Below, piece by piece: positions 20,369-33,700 of a stretch of DNA of 64,000 bases. Both the position numbers and the translations under genes were made by a program. The DNA is taken from assembly GCA_947652115.1 (NCBI GenBank), contig OX393567.1, positions 15,023,349-15,087,348 of the forward strand. Reading direction: 5' to 3'. This stretch comes from Blastomussa wellsi (Eukaryota; Cnidaria; Anthozoa; Scleractinia; Plerogyridae). A model generated the notes under the pieces. That model saw only the letters and a program-made list of their open reading frames with translations. It did not search any database and was not told the origin of the DNA. Positions within the stretch are counted from its first letter, which is position 1; each line of letters opens with the position of its first letter.

Positions 20369-21069
20369 GTAGCTATATTGGTATAATTTTGGTAATATTC
20401 CTTTGCAGTTTACGGGATTCATTACTTCTGTGCACTCGAATATCTTAGCACAATATATGGAGACGTTTCAAAACGAATTGGATTGTCGAGTATCCATAGT
20501 TTTCGTGGGCGACTGAAGAAAGTATTTTAAGCGGGATTTATAATGGACATGTGTAGGGCTGTCACGTTTTGTTTTGCCCACTGTGCCGTACCGCTAACAC
20601 CGTATAATTTCAGGGATCAACGTATTGTCTAAAGCATTCATGCAATTTTCGTAAATTTTTTATCGATTGCTCGAAAAACTGTAGGTTACCGATTTGGGTT
20701 TTGATCATATTATTTGGGCCGAAAAACTTTCTGGTATAACCCGGTCTACACAATTGATTTGGTAGGTTGTTGATTTCATCGTGAAATCGTAGTATTCTAG
20801 TGTTTACTAGTTCAATTCCTATTTTGTATTTGCGTGGATTTACTCTCATAGATCACCAAAGGAAACTCGGAGATGCAAAGCCTTCCAAATATAGTATACG
20901 AGTTCAATATTGACTAAACCTCGAGTGTTTTTTTAATGCAGTAATTTTTTTTCTGAAGCAATTTATCGTCAAATGAATTAGTTTGCCAAGTCTCAAGGGC
21001 CAAGGGGTATTTATTGCAGGAAATCTATAAGATCATGTACTGATTGCATTATACATGATGAGGAGGTCC
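20369..21069. other. No gene seen
   Basis: AT-rich, with no domain or repeat structure recognised. It would be intronic if the exon at 20205 belongs to the kinase gene. Confidence 0.4.
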
Positions 21070-21260
21070 GTTGTATTTTTTGGGTTGCACATTTTCATGC
21101 TCGGTATTTTTTTTAGATCAAGAGATCTGTCACGTATTTTTTTTTAGGTCTTAAAAAAATATGCGTATTTCTTGGGTCACATCTCTGAGCAAAATTTGTA
21201 TTTTTTTTGGGTAGGAAATTTTAATGTCAGGTATTTTTTGGGTCTAAAATTCCAGGCTCT
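21070..21260. repeat. Degenerate tandem repeat of about 31 bp
   Basis: Six irregular copies start with gtatttttt, most followed by gggt, near 21072, 21101, 21132, 21167, 21199 and 21231. Spacers vary. It is an old decayed minisatellite. Confidence 0.5.
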
Positions 21261-21324
21261 TGCATTTATTTTGGTTTACAATATGAAGCTCTGTTGGATA
21301 TCCCGCTCTCCTGTCATGTATAAT

Positions 21325-21425
21325 GCGAGTACCCCCCAAATAGGGATCTACAGTCCAGTTCTGGCCCCTCTCTCTCTGTCTCTTTTGAGAGAGGGTCCAG
21401 GAACAGTTGTCTGTGCATGCTCGTC
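21325..21425 (+). repeat. Dispersed repeat with CT-rich core, copy A
   Basis: Contains ccagttctggcccctctc and gagagagggtccagg. An inverted copy lies at about 22180-22234 continued at 23447-23505, split by an LTR element. Confidence 0.65.
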
Positions 21426-21690
21426 CGTTAGTCAAGTTTTTGACTAAGTGCAACCGCCCATGTATTTTAGACAAAGCTGTCAATCATCTCAGCCTTCTGT
21501 TCAAGTTGTACTCGTATCAAAATCTTGAGAATATTTTAATACGCCATGTCCCACATGTCTAGTTTAGATATGTTTCAAATCTGTTTTTCCATACACTCAA
21601 ACAAAACATGTTTGTGGCGATTCATTTATGTGACTAGCCGTTAATTAAATAAAACCAAATTCCTGATGATAAAAATTCAGAAGGAAGGAC

Positions 21691-22065
21691 TACCGCATTT
21701 ACTTATTTAATTTTTCGCATCACAAGTGCGGCGCTTATTCGAGGGTGGCAATTATTTAAAAATTGTACCAGACAAATTTACTTTTTCTATATTTTTATTC
21801 AACGGTACACTTTCTATCTTTTAATTTTCCTATGGACTGATACTAAACTGATAGTAAATCTAGAATTACGAGAGAAATTTACATCACTTTGAACTAAAGA
21901 ACATCACATTTAATGAAAATAAATTGGTAATGCTGTCTTAAAATTGTTTTATAGTGGTTTTCCTGGTTATACTGAATTCCTCGAATAAGCGCTGCATGGG
22001 GGGTGCGGCGCTTATTCGAGGGCGGCGCTTAATCCAGGGCGGCGCTTATTCGAGTAAATATGGTA
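21691..22065. repeat. MITE-like element with GCGCTTATTCGAG repeats
   Basis: Ends are inverted repeats (taccgcatttact and agtaaatatggta, two mismatches). Four copies of ggcgcttattcgagg lie inside, one near the left end and three clustered at 22006-22055. It is non-coding. Confidence 0.55.
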
Positions 22066-22229
22066 TTTGAATTCTGTCTGGAGATGTAACATGCTGAGAT
22101 TTGTTTTCGTAAAGCTTTGGACAACTTGAGGCATTGCTAGAGATGATTGACATTTGTCTATACCTATACATGACTGGTTCATCGTGAGCATGCACAGACA
22201 ATTGTCCCTGGACCCTCTCTCCCGAGAGC

Positions 22230-22234
22230 ATAGC
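22230..22234. repeat. Target duplication of the deleted Gypsy element, left
   Basis: ATAGC, repeated at 23442-23446 directly after the other LTR. Confidence 0.8.
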
Positions 22235-22434
22235 TGAAGTAAGCTCTGCACTTTGGTTCACAGAAGATCAAACTTTTATTGTGCGGTTCGGGCACTATGT
22301 GTAACTTTTTTTTTTGACAATCTGCTATGACACAATCCACATGTGCTCTGGTGCAATCGCAGGACACTACAACTTAGCTTACATAGAGTATAAACTAAAC
22401 ACGTAGCCAATGAAATAATTAAACTGCTATGTCA
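22235..22434 (-). repeat. 3' LTR of the deleted Gypsy element
   Basis: 200 bp. Differences from the other LTR are mainly transitions, several at CpG-type positions. Confidence 0.85.
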
Positions 22435-22545
22435 TCCCCCTTGTTGAGAACAAAACAAACAAAGTTTCTACCAAAAAAAAAACGTCAGTTCCTAATTAAA
22501 GTCAAGACTGGGGATGGTGAATCTAAACCATATTAAGAACAGTTT

Positions 22546-23226
22546 TTATGTCCTTTGTAAGTCACTTTCATTAATGTCACACATAAGGTGCCATTCATAT
22601 CCGTATCTCACTGGTGCTTTGATAACATGCCTTGGTCGAGATGTTTTGATGCTGTCTGGTGGATTGTCAGTTTTCAGCTTCATGGGGGTCTCTTCCTTTG
22701 GCGGGCCAGCTGTATCCTTGGTGTTTGTCCTCTCAACTGACACTGATACACTTTCTTCTCTTCCTTTGGAATCACCTTTCACAGTGGGTGTAGTGGCGGC
22801 ACTACCGGGAATTGGCTTGATGTGGACTCGATCTCTGGAATATTGTGTTCCAGTTTTGTCGTCCTCCACGGTGTATGACCGTTGACCGTCCACGGTGACG
22901 ACTGTCCCACTTGACCAGCGGGCCTTCTTCTCCTGAGGTTCCTTCATGAACATGACTGTTTGATGTTGCTCCAGTCTTAGTGGTTCACCTCTGTTTTCAC
23001 TTTCATTCGTTCTTTCAGCGTGCTTCACACTCCTATGGCCTGCATTGATGCTGTTCGCGCTGTTGAACAGGCTGAGAGGTATTGAGGGTAGGTCTGATTT
23101 GACCTTCCTGTGAAACATCAGCTCATAGGGTGAAGGAGTGTTGGCGTCTAGTGGTGTGTCACGGATGTTCACTAGTATGTCTTCCATAGTTGTTTCTTCT
23201 TCTTTCTTGATCCTCCTGTGTGTCAC
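22546..23226 (-). pseudogene. Integrase C-terminal remnant
   Basis: A 226-residue minus-strand frame. The stretch RDTPLDANTPSPYELMFHRK is the Gypsy integrase region after the catalytic core, followed by a segment like the integrase C-terminal beta barrel (WSSGTVVTVDGQRSYTV) and a Ser/Pro-rich tail. Reverse transcriptase, RNase H and the catalytic integrase core are missing; the deletion joins the leader almost directly to this tail. Confidence 0.75.
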
Positions 23227-23239
23227 GTCGGGGTCACAA

Positions 23240-23441
23240 TGAAGTAAGCTCTGCGCTTTGGTTCACAGAAGATTAAACTTTTATTGTGCGGTTCGGGCAC
23301 TAGGTGTAACTTTTTTTTTTTTGACAATCTGCTACGACGCAATCCACATGTGCTCTGGTGCAATCACGGGACACTACAACTTAGCTTACATAGAGTATAA
23401 ACTAAACACGTAGCCAATGAAATAATTAAACTGCTGCGTCA
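23240..23441 (-). repeat. 5' LTR of the deleted Gypsy element
   Basis: 202 bp, upstream in minus-strand orientation. Confidence 0.85.
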
Positions 23442-23539
23442 ATAGCGTTGCGTAACAGAGAGAGAGAGGGGCCAGAACTGGACTAATAGGGACCTGGAGT
23501 CAAAACACCATTCTTCACCCCAGGGGCATAGCTATACCT

Positions 23540-23901
23540 CAGACCTGCCAAATCTCACAGTTCTGCCGTGAGTCTCACGGTCTCATGACAAGGCTCCCAA
23601 TCTCACAGGTTTTGGGAAAAAATCATTCTGAAATGAAATAAATGATCTTGTTTAATAAATATGGAAAATTAACGTGGAATGCTAGTGCCATAAAAAGTAT
23701 AAACTAGTAAAGGAGAACACTGTTCTTACTATTTTGTACCGAACTACTGTAATTTTTGCTTATGCTCAGAACTTTATCTTGATGGAAAATGGGTTTGTTT
23801 AATCTTGATCGGAAAAAATAGAATCTCACTTCTTTTTGTACAATCTTCCGATTTTTTTCATGGGTCTCCAGATTTTCCTTTATCGGGATTTGGCAGGTCT
23901 G
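23540..23901. repeat. MITE with 15-bp inverted ends and 6-bp duplication
   Basis: CAGACCTGCCAAATC at 23540-23554 is matched exactly by its reverse complement at 23887-23901. ATACCT flanks both sides (23534-23539 and 23902-23907). A 6-bp duplication is uncommon among DNA transposon superfamilies and recalls IS3EU or Dada. No coding capacity. Confidence 0.75.
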
Positions 23902-25400
23902 ATACCTGTACACGAAAAATCTTCAAAGGTCAATAACATTTATTTCTTTTAAATATTTTTTGAAGACGACATAAATCAATGTTTTTTGCAAGACTTAGTG
24001 TTGTTTTCAGAGAAAAGCCACTTGATCGATGGACTAAATGTTGATGTAATTGTAATGAAAATACAGTCAATTTAGGGGAACATGATACACATAGCATTTA
24101 TCATTTCGAAAGGTGGCTAAAGCTTGGCCCAGAAGTGAAACATCTCATTAGCTGAACTAATGTCATTAATTTATTTTCACTCAAATAAGCAAGATTTCCA
24201 ACTTAAAACTGACAACCATGATTCATATCTTCTTAAATCATATTATTATTTCCAGAATTCTTTTTATAATTGGTTTTATAATTGGCCTCAAGAGCGCGCG
24301 CTGCAACTTTCTGCCTGATGTCTATATTGCCCGCGCAGACGAAAATTGCGTTAACAACTCTGAAAAGACAAAAAACAAGTTTCAGCAATTTTATCGCTTT
24401 AAAGCAACCTGGTATACAATAAAAAATTCAATATACTTTCAAACATGTACTTAAGCCTCAGAAGGTAAAATATGATTAGAAAGTTCGATAAACAACCAAC
24501 AGAGAAGTTCTAATTTTGTCTTTCTTGAATGCACGCGCCGCATGGCGTCAGGCATCTCGAAAAGCACTCGTGCAACCGATGTTGAAACTTTCACAATTTG
24601 TTTATGTGAATGAATCACGTCCACAGCCAAAATTTTAAAAAAATCTCTAAGACGGATTTTGAGCTATTTTTTAAAAGGGCAAAATATCACATTTTCCTAT
24701 TTCGTGAAAAATCTGTCGTACAGATTTTTATTTGATTTTGCATGAATGTTTCATTAATGCTAAGTTTTAATTTGTGAAATTTTGAGGTAGGGTCATACGG
24801 GTAGATTTTGAGCAAAACGCCATTGAAACTGCTAGTGCCCAGTCAACTCTGAATTGCTCGGTCGTTCATTTTGGCTGTTTATTAGCATGTTTATTTTTTA
24901 AATGGTTCACTTGATAGTTGTAGGCTGTAAAACATCATTAAAACGAGAAAGGTAAAACATTTTTGAACATTTTATAAAAGATCTAGATGCTGCCCTCGAA
25001 AACCCCTTTGTCTAGCTTCATTCCTTTGTTTTAGCTTTTCGTCTGGGGGATTTGACAGTGGTATATAGTACCATAGTGGGGACTTGTTACTGTTTCAATG
25101 AACTTTCTAGCAACATTTTATTTACTTTTGGTGACTCTTTTGGCAATCCACAACTGCATTTGAACAGAAATCTCAGCTCAGTTCAAATGCCCCGCCTATC
25201 CCCTCCTCCTCTGGCTTAACATTGATAGGTGGATTATTGTGCTGATTTCACTCACACCAAGCAGCCTTAGTGTGGTCTGGTTTAGAAGTTTTTTAATAAT
25301 GCACACTGAACAACATTGATCACTTGTCTTATCACAAATCATGAAATCATAGATACGTACAGCTGAACTATGTAACTCTGTACATTCATTTTGTGACCAC
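23902..25400. other. No gene seen
   Basis: AT-rich, with no domain, long repeat or splice-consistent frame noticed. Confidence 0.5.
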
Positions 25401-25797
25401 GAGCCAGGGACGGCGGAGCCGGGGGGACTGTGGGGGGGGGGGGGGGGGCTTCAGCCCCCCCCTCTACTGAAGCCCCCCCCCCCCCCCACTTTTTACGACG
25501 ATGACGTTTTTTTTTGTTTTAGTATAAGGAAGAAATAATGAAAAACGGGAAATGTAAATACTAAAGAAAAAGGAAAACGTAAACGGAAAAAGTCCGATTC
25601 ACCACAGATTATCCCCCGAGATGAGGTTATTGGCAAACAAAATACTTCCGTTAACGTTAAATCAATTCATGCTCAGTAGTTATTTGATAAAATACGTAAA
25701 ATACATAGGGCACTAACCAGATGAAACAAGTGCTTGAATCCTACTTGCTCCATTTAGTGACGTGAACTGTTTACAAAGCTACAACATTGTTCAAAAC
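25401..25797. repeat. Dispersed repeat with G and C homopolymer runs, copy A
   Basis: Starts gagccagggacggcggagcc, carries long G and C runs near 25430-25490, and continues for about 300 bp. A second copy lies inverted at 44916-45278 with strong similarity along the whole length. Confidence 0.8.
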
Positions 25798-27407
25798 CTG
25801 TCGGAAACTTTTCGTGGTTACGTACTTCCTTACGCGCTTCCTTTCCACACACGGGGAGCCTGTGTAAAAACCCAGGTTAGTGTACTAAAGCCGGAAAATA
25901 TCGTGGAAGGCTAAAAAATATGTATAAGGCTTACAAAACTTCCAAAATATTGCTTTAGCACAAAAAGTACCTGTCATTTTACACTTATCCAGGTTGTCGT
26001 TTTTCCGAGCCTATAGATTTCATCATTTTATGACCCCCCAGACCCCCCTACAAACTCTTTGGCTTGAAGGGCTAGGAACGACACAACAGAAATCACGGAA
26101 GTCTGAAGTGTGTGTGAGACATGAAGTTTGCGCCACTTGTATTTGCCCCGAGAGAAATTAACGCTTGCAATTTCCGGGTTTCTGCGGCATTGATATTTCT
26201 GGCTTTCCAGTTTTCCGGCTGGAAAATGCAAGTTTGTTAAACATTATAATTATCGATGAGTCCTTAACTCATTGGTGATAATTTTCAGAGACATTGCAAC
26301 TATCCTTAACTACACCTGTTATATCAGGGCCCGCGGAGCGGATTTTCAAGTGGGGGACTAATGCGAACGCGTTGGCGTGAGCTAACTAGGGGGTACGGGA
26401 AAATTTGAAATTTAAGTCTTCTGAAATGGCTAGAAATGCCAAAAGTGAAGTTAATTTTTAATTCTTATAAAAAAACGAGTAACAAACTGGCCTTCACGTT
26501 TGACAAAATTTGACATAAAATAATGTAATGTACTTTTTTGTAAAAGACAGAATAGTGATTTAATCAGCCAAAAATGTGGGGGGGACCCCCTGTGCGGTCC
26601 CTGTATATGACCTGTACAAAACATGTCATAAATTTTAAGACGTCCATATTAGATAGGTTTTTGTAAGGAGATGTTCAACTGCACTTTTTTAAATTCTGAG
26701 ATGATGCAGAGCAGGAAAATAATTGTTTAATCTTTTATAACACACCTAGCAGAGTCTTGCTGTAAAGAATCAAACATTTCTTAAAAAAATTAAGTTGGGC
26801 GAGATATAAAAAAAATCATTTGCATGTTTTAAAAACTTGAATATCTCTGAAATGAAAAGAGATATTTAAAGAAAAGTAAGCACCATTTTTTCTGGGTGAT
26901 GCTCCTTTTATATACCAAGATAATATTTAAAAAGCTTAATTCTGATGGATGTTTGTGAGCAATGTATCCAGTTGTAGTATAAACCACCTAATTATAAAAT
27001 GCAAAATTAATTTTTGTTTAGAATTCTACAGTGCAACCGAAGCTATAACTATTTTGCTGCGCTATTATTTTTGGACGATTACATAGCTATGTAAACGAAG
27101 GAGAGTAATCGCTATTAGAACATTCACGCTCCTGGCGTGACTTCGTTTAAAACGAGATATTAAAGGGCCCCAGTCAGCCTCCGCCATTTTCGATGCCATC
27201 GAAATTATGGAAATTGTATGGTGAAGCGAAGTCTTATTGGATTGCTTCAAATTATGTTTCTAGAAGTGTTCTATTACTACCTTTTGCAAATTTCTCAGTG
27301 ATCTCTTTCGTTGCGACACGCCCCGCGTAAAATACAATACTGGAACTGTTGCATGTAAACAAAAACAAAAATGTTAGTTTTGTTCTTTTTGTTTCAACAC
27401 TTCTTTA
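25798..27407. other. No gene seen; G-rich repeat at 26330-26610
   Basis: The stretch 26330-26610 has gggcccgcggagcgg at one end and ggggggaccccctgtgcgg at the other and looks like another small repeat. The rest is AT-rich. The last 30 bases form a strong polypyrimidine tract and acceptor for the kinase exon. Confidence 0.5.
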
Positions 27408-27423
27408 GCAGACTGAGAGAATT

Positions 27424-30400
27424 ATGGTAACCACAGCAAACAGGTCTACTTTAATCACACCATCATCAGCAGCAGCGAGCGGCGACAACAACATGGATGA
27501 CACACCAAACGCCGCCACAGTGTTGGCAATGATCCTTTTAGGCGCTGTGTTTATAGCACTGGTGATCGCCTTGCTGATCTATAGATACTACAGAAGAACC
27601 TCTGGACCGGTCTGGATATCCAAGGTATTCAAATTTATTTCTTGTAGGTGTGATGTTGCGAAGCCGTTTTTACAGGATCGCGTTTCACTTGGAGAAGATT
27701 CCTTGCAGACACCTGCGTGGGAGGGTAGTTGTTCCCTCTGATCTATATGGATTTCGAACAGTCCCTGTTATTTTATGCTCTTGAAAAACGTTTTACAAAA
27801 GAACGTTAGTACAGAGCAGTAAGGTATGGACGTAGCCAGGAACAACCAGCGCAAAGTTCGTTTATGTTTGTTTTCCTACGTTTGTTAACTGACAAGCTGT
27901 TAAAAGGCGTTCCGACTACCGAACGTAGCAAGAACCCACACAAAGGTCCATTTATGTATATATTACTGTATATTATTTAACAACGCGACAACTGCAGCAC
28001 GGTGAATATGAATTCAGGTTAATTTCTTTTTATCTCGAGTAATTTGATTTGATATCCCGGGTCTCTTAGGATAAGATTGTCATACCTTGGAATGCAAATT
28101 ATTTACAATTACAATCAACAAACAAACAAAACCTGGTCACTTTTAAACTTCTGGTGGAACAATTTGCATTTGTGTGAAGCGATTGTTTTGGACTGGGTTA
28201 GTTTCTCTCCTTTCGTAAGCGTTTTTTTCGGTTTCATTCGCCTGGTGTAAAATGAAGCCGCCTCATTTATCGTAAACCAAGCTGCAAACAGGTGCAACTG
28301 TGTGGTTTGTTATACGTGTAACAAGATCTCCAGTTTACAGAACACAAACCGAAGTCACATCAGAATGTCACTGTACGACTTCTACATGACGTTCAGGGCC
28401 CATATTGATAGCAGTTTTTATAGCTGAAATGGTAATCCTGCATAAATATGTTTTATATTATTACTGCTATTCTAAAACGAGACTCCTCTTGAATGATATT
28501 TTATGCGCCGTTTGTGGATCCCCCGCGCAATTATTTGTGCGAGCGAAAATACTGGAAATTGCTTAGGATGCCTTCGTCGTCGCTAATTCTGGAAAGACGA
28601 AGGAATCTCAGTGCGGGCGGCCGATCAAGTTATGTGTTCGGTATGTTTTAATTGTTGGTGATCTATCTTAACCCTTAAGCTTTATTCAAGACTTAACGGT
28701 TATTTAGATTTTTGCAGTGAATAAAACGAAGCATCGCGAAGAGGCAACAACATCGGAAAACGTTATTGTACAACAGTGTATTTATTTGGCAGTCAAACTG
28801 AAGTAAATCGTTGACTCGTCGTTGTTTCGCGTTTGACTTAACATGTTCACTGCAGCCGAGTAAGATAATAGTTTGGTCACTGTATAATTAACTGACTTAA
28901 AGCGTTTTTACTTGAAATTCTGCCTAATGATCTTTGTGTCATTAGGAAAAAATTACAACTTATTGTAATGGCAGCACCATTTGACAGATTTCCATCATTC
29001 AAATTCAAATTTAGGTTTCGACAAATTCTTCTCGCAGTATCGTGAGTGCAGACTTGGGGCAAAAAATTGTCATGACAGAAAAAATACTTAACATGTACAA
29101 ATCAACCTCGTACAATGCCGTTGTATTTTGACAAGTAGAGGGAAATTATTTCCTAACAGGGAGCAGATAATTCTCATGTGGTATGGTATGTTGACATAAG
29201 CGTTTACAGAAAAAATTGCAGATTTTCTTATATCTGCAATGAGCGAATCGTGTTTTTCTTTCCTAGGCCATCAGCTCCGCGGGTGATTCCCAAGAGTTAG
29301 CCAACTATGTAGGGAATTGTTTCGCAGTTTTCGCCTTAAACTCAGTTAACAGTGAGTTGTTTACTTCTTTTTAGCTCGCCTTAATTCGCGGTCGTTACCG
29401 CACTATGAGAAATGAGGACCAAAGAACTCAAGATAATTTTATAATGGGCTTCAGTAACCCAATAACAGAGAGTTCGGCTGATGCCATTGACAAGGCTGAT
29501 GGACGAGTCAAAGTGCTGGGCTACAGACCTCTTCGAGAGGATGGAAATAACGATGGCGATAAAGGTAACTGTTTCACACAAAATAGGTAAAGGAGACAAC
29601 TCTTGATTTACAAGGATAGGACTGATTGAGCGCGATTGCCTCAGTCTGTAGTTAACCCACTTTTTACGGCCCCTCCAAACGAATTCTAATTGTAAAGAAG
29701 ATTAATTTCTATCACTACCCTAGTCAGTTTACCAGCCTGCGCGCTGTTTCCCCGGGTACCAGAGGTTTTCTCGCGGGCGTGGGGAATATTTCGCCACGAG
29801 CGGGTTAGACAAAGACTTTACCGAAACCGGAAACAGCGCATGAAAAGCCTCCAGCACCCAAGACAGCGCGCAGACATCCACGCCGGAAATCGTATTTCAG
29901 CGGGCGGCTTCCTGGATAAACAACAGGATGTTGGAAGTGGGATGAGAGCACGTTGAAGACGTATGATCGCGCAGCCGACAGGATTATAGTTTCACAGGCA
30001 AATAAAAGCTTTACTTACTTACTTATAGTCGTTTTTAGTCGTTTTAAAGGAGTACGTCACGGTTCGTGCATTTTGAAAAATTTAACCTAAATTTTTCGAA
30101 ATCATCATTTGTAATCCGTCTCAATCTTCTCCATCCTTAACCATCCTGGTTCCTTTTTGGTTTAGTATCACTTCTTTGGTGTTTTTAGTTAACAATCGAT
30201 AATAAAACGAATAGTGTACTAAGCATGGCTTCCTTAGTAAGCTATTATTTTGAGGTTTCCTTCATTTTAAGGGAAAATTGGTTCATTGCAAAAATAACAC
30301 GGAATATCGTGACGTTTGTGGAAGACTAACAGGATTACAGCGCGCGCCACGGTAGCGTGGGTGTACCGTCATCAATGAACGAAGTTGCGTCATGGTGATA

Positions 30401-30732
30401 TTTCAACTTTATTTTCAGATTACAGCCTTCTTTATAAACATATGTTTCCGCGGGATCGTTTGGTTTTCGTGAAGGATCTCGGGACAGGATGGTTTGGAAA
30501 GGTCAGTCATTTGGAGTACGATTATTCACAACACGGCAAAGCAATCGGACGAACGTTGTACCTCCAATGGTTACCTCCCTGTAACAATTGTTTTTACCGT
30601 TATCTGAATCATGTTAAAGGGAGTTATAACCCACCGATCAATTTTTGCGCGCACTAATTGAACAAAACGGACACGTGGTACAAAATCGGACGACGGGTAT
30701 TTAACAATTATTCCTCGAGCCCGATTGGGCTC

Positions 30733-30763
<31 letters not shown>

Positions 30764-33700
30764 ATGGGCTATTGACTCAGAGGCCATGAGGGCGAGAGGA
30801 ATAATTGTTTAGTAAAATCCAACTAGAAAGTATAGATTTATCTAATAATGAGCTCAAATACTCGTCCGAAACTTTAGCAAAATGCAATTCAGCCGCCATT
30901 GTTTTGGTTTTCAAAGCCGGCGCTTTCGCTACTAGTGGGCTATAACATATAGCCTGGTAGTAGCTCAACCAATCAGAACGCAGCATTGATAATATACACT
31001 AGTTGGATTTTACTAACAGACAATATACCCCGTCCGATTTGATATCCGTCGCGTGATTTTATTAAGGAGTACACAACCAACGAACAGTCACCTTTTCGGC
31101 TCTAACTTTTTAATCAAATAAATCAATTTGCATTCATTTCAACCGCAATTACATACATAGATGTGATTATCACAATAGGTTTTTTCCCTTTTTTACTGCG
31201 ACAAATGGCGTTGTGGAAATTAATCGGAGGGTTATGAAATAAATAAACCCCTTTCTGGCTTACTGGTATATTGGGGGATAATGCCCTTGGCTGAAAGATT
31301 GTCCTCAAAATTTCACAGTTGCCCTGGAAGCTTCGTTTCTCGGCCAACTATTTCAGCCTCGGGCATTATCCTCCAATATACCAGCCGCATGAAGGTGTTT
31401 ATTTACTAACTATCGTTTCCTTTTAAGGTATACGAAGCAGACGCGTATAGAATAAAATCAGGATGGAGAAGAACAAAAGTGGTTGTTAAAGTAAGTGAGA
31501 TTTAGCCTCAGCTTGAAATATGGATTCTCCTTAAAGATTAACATAATTTCGTTTAATATAAGTTGTGAGAATTTGGTCGTACATCAATAGAATATCTGCT
31601 AGCCTGTTGCATCGATATTTTAAATAAAATTATCTGTTGATAGCATGTTAAGTTGTGAAGAGAACTCAGCTCTATGTGCACAATATTTCATTTGTAATTC
31701 ATTCGTTTCCATCGTTTTCTTGATAGGAGCTGCGAAAAAATTCTGATTCACAGATGAAACACGTTTTTCAGAAGGAAACTGATGTTTTAAGGTTGTGACT
31801 GCTAATAAATACAATAACGTGATGTATTTAAGTACTTTCTTTTCGCACAGTGTCTCTGCATTATCTTTCTTCTATCTTCATTGTGCCGTCTTAAACAAGA
31901 CAGTGCAATCGGCAATTGCATTGCGGAAACGAGGATCGACTGAGCCCTGGCCCTGTGGTTTTGGGTCGCCACGAAGCTCTTCTGAACGTCTCATAGGATT
32001 AGCTGGGATTATATACAAAACAGTAATACCAATGGACCTAGCCCTAAAACAATACAGTTTCGTGGTGTCAAGACCCAATGAAATTAGAGGTTCCGAAGAG
32101 CTTTATGACAACTGGTGGTTTTTGCAAGCGAGAGTGAAGAGCAAAGTCAAGGTTTACCCACCGACCACTTCCGTTACTCGAAAGTGCTAAGTTTGGATTT
32201 GTTCGCTAGATATTCGATGAGTAAAACCAGACCAGCAGCTACTCGCAGCTTGTCGCTGTTTATTCTCTAATGCTTAGTCTTTTATTCTGATCACTAGGCG
32301 CGTTGAACACAAGAATGTGTTGAGTTTATTAGGACAAGCAACAGAACAAGAGCCTTTCCTTGTCATCTTAGAGCATACACCCGTTGTAAGTTGTATGTTT
32401 GTTCAACCAGTTCACGTAATCGGTAAAGTCTAACAATGGAGATTATCGAATGATCGAAAAGTTTCAGTGTTTCTACTTATTTCATCTTTTTACATAATTT
32501 TATATGTAGGAATACCGTTTTGCCTAGAGTAATCAGAAATATAGCAGCTCTCGTAAGCTTGTAATTCCACTGGTCCTCCAGTGTAGCAGTTGCTAATGTT
32601 TTAGGGGCTTGGGGCATTGTTTCCTGTTTTCACGCAGGGTATCGAGCCATTGATGTGAGACCTTACGAGAGCTGCTACTTGATCCCTCGATTAACATAAT
32701 TATTATATTCGCCGGACCTCACTTATACACCTGCATGGATGAAGAGAGGGACTGTGACAGTGACGTGTCTTGTCCACAGAGATGTGACAGATCGATCGCG
32801 AGTACAGCGCATTTGTATAAAATCGTATGTTTTCATGTTGACAGGGAGACTTGAAAAAATTCCTGTTGGAACAGCGTTGTGATAAGAAACGGGAAGGTGT
32901 TCCTTTGCCTTTGCGCATGGCTATTGATATCGCGTCTGGTGTTCACTGCTTGCATGCGAATTACTCTTATCACAGGTGTGTTTATTAATGCGGATAGTCA
33001 AGATCAAGTTAATAGGCCTTATCATTGTTTTCGACGCCATCTTGACTGGTAGACAAGGCAATGAGAAATTACAGTGTTTGTATAGGAATCTGATGGGAAT
33101 AACATTTTTAAAACATTGAAGTTTGAAGTTTGCGACGCGGTTCGCGAAATAAAAATTACAGACAAGCTTCAAGCTTGGTGAATACAATCTTCAGCGTAGT
33201 ATTTTAACGTTGCAATTCATAAATTGTGCAAACTTATACATTTTAAAAAAGTTATTTGCCATCAGATTCCCATACAAACACTGCAGTTTCTGACCGCTTT
33301 GCCTACCCGTCAAGATGGCGTCGAAAACCGTGATAAGGCCTATAACCAACATGTCGGATAACACATGAATTGTCTTTCTGGACTGTAAATTAGAAGGCTG
33401 TCTTAGATTGAATAATTACTCTCTTTGTGTACAACTTAACTTGCAGCTTTGTCATTAGTTTTAAACTGATTTGAAATCTCATGGAATAACGCGAGCATTA
33501 CACGGTGTGTACTGTGTCGCCCGCTGGTACTAGCTTTGTTTTAAAATGCGCTTGAGCTCATGTTGTATAAGCTATCTAAGTGATATGCTTTTGCGTACAA
33601 TTGCAGTCACTGTCAAACAGGAAGGAGAATGGTGGACGGAAGCTGAAACCGTACCGTAAAACGTGTTAGGGCCTTTATCCGCTGTACTGGCCTTCCTTAG

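Larger units (their letters stand above)
22235..23441 (-). mobile_element. Internally deleted Gypsy element
   Basis: LTRs at 22235-22434 and 23240-23441 with a 5-bp duplication ATAGC. On the minus strand the LTR begins TGACGCAGCAG and ends ACTTCA. Just inside the upstream LTR, TTGTGACCCCGACG is a plausible primer-binding site. Between the LTRs only the end of pol remains. The LTRs differ at roughly eight sites plus a T-run length change, so it is older than the element at 10526. It is inserted within a copy of the CT-rich repeat. Confidence 0.85.
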
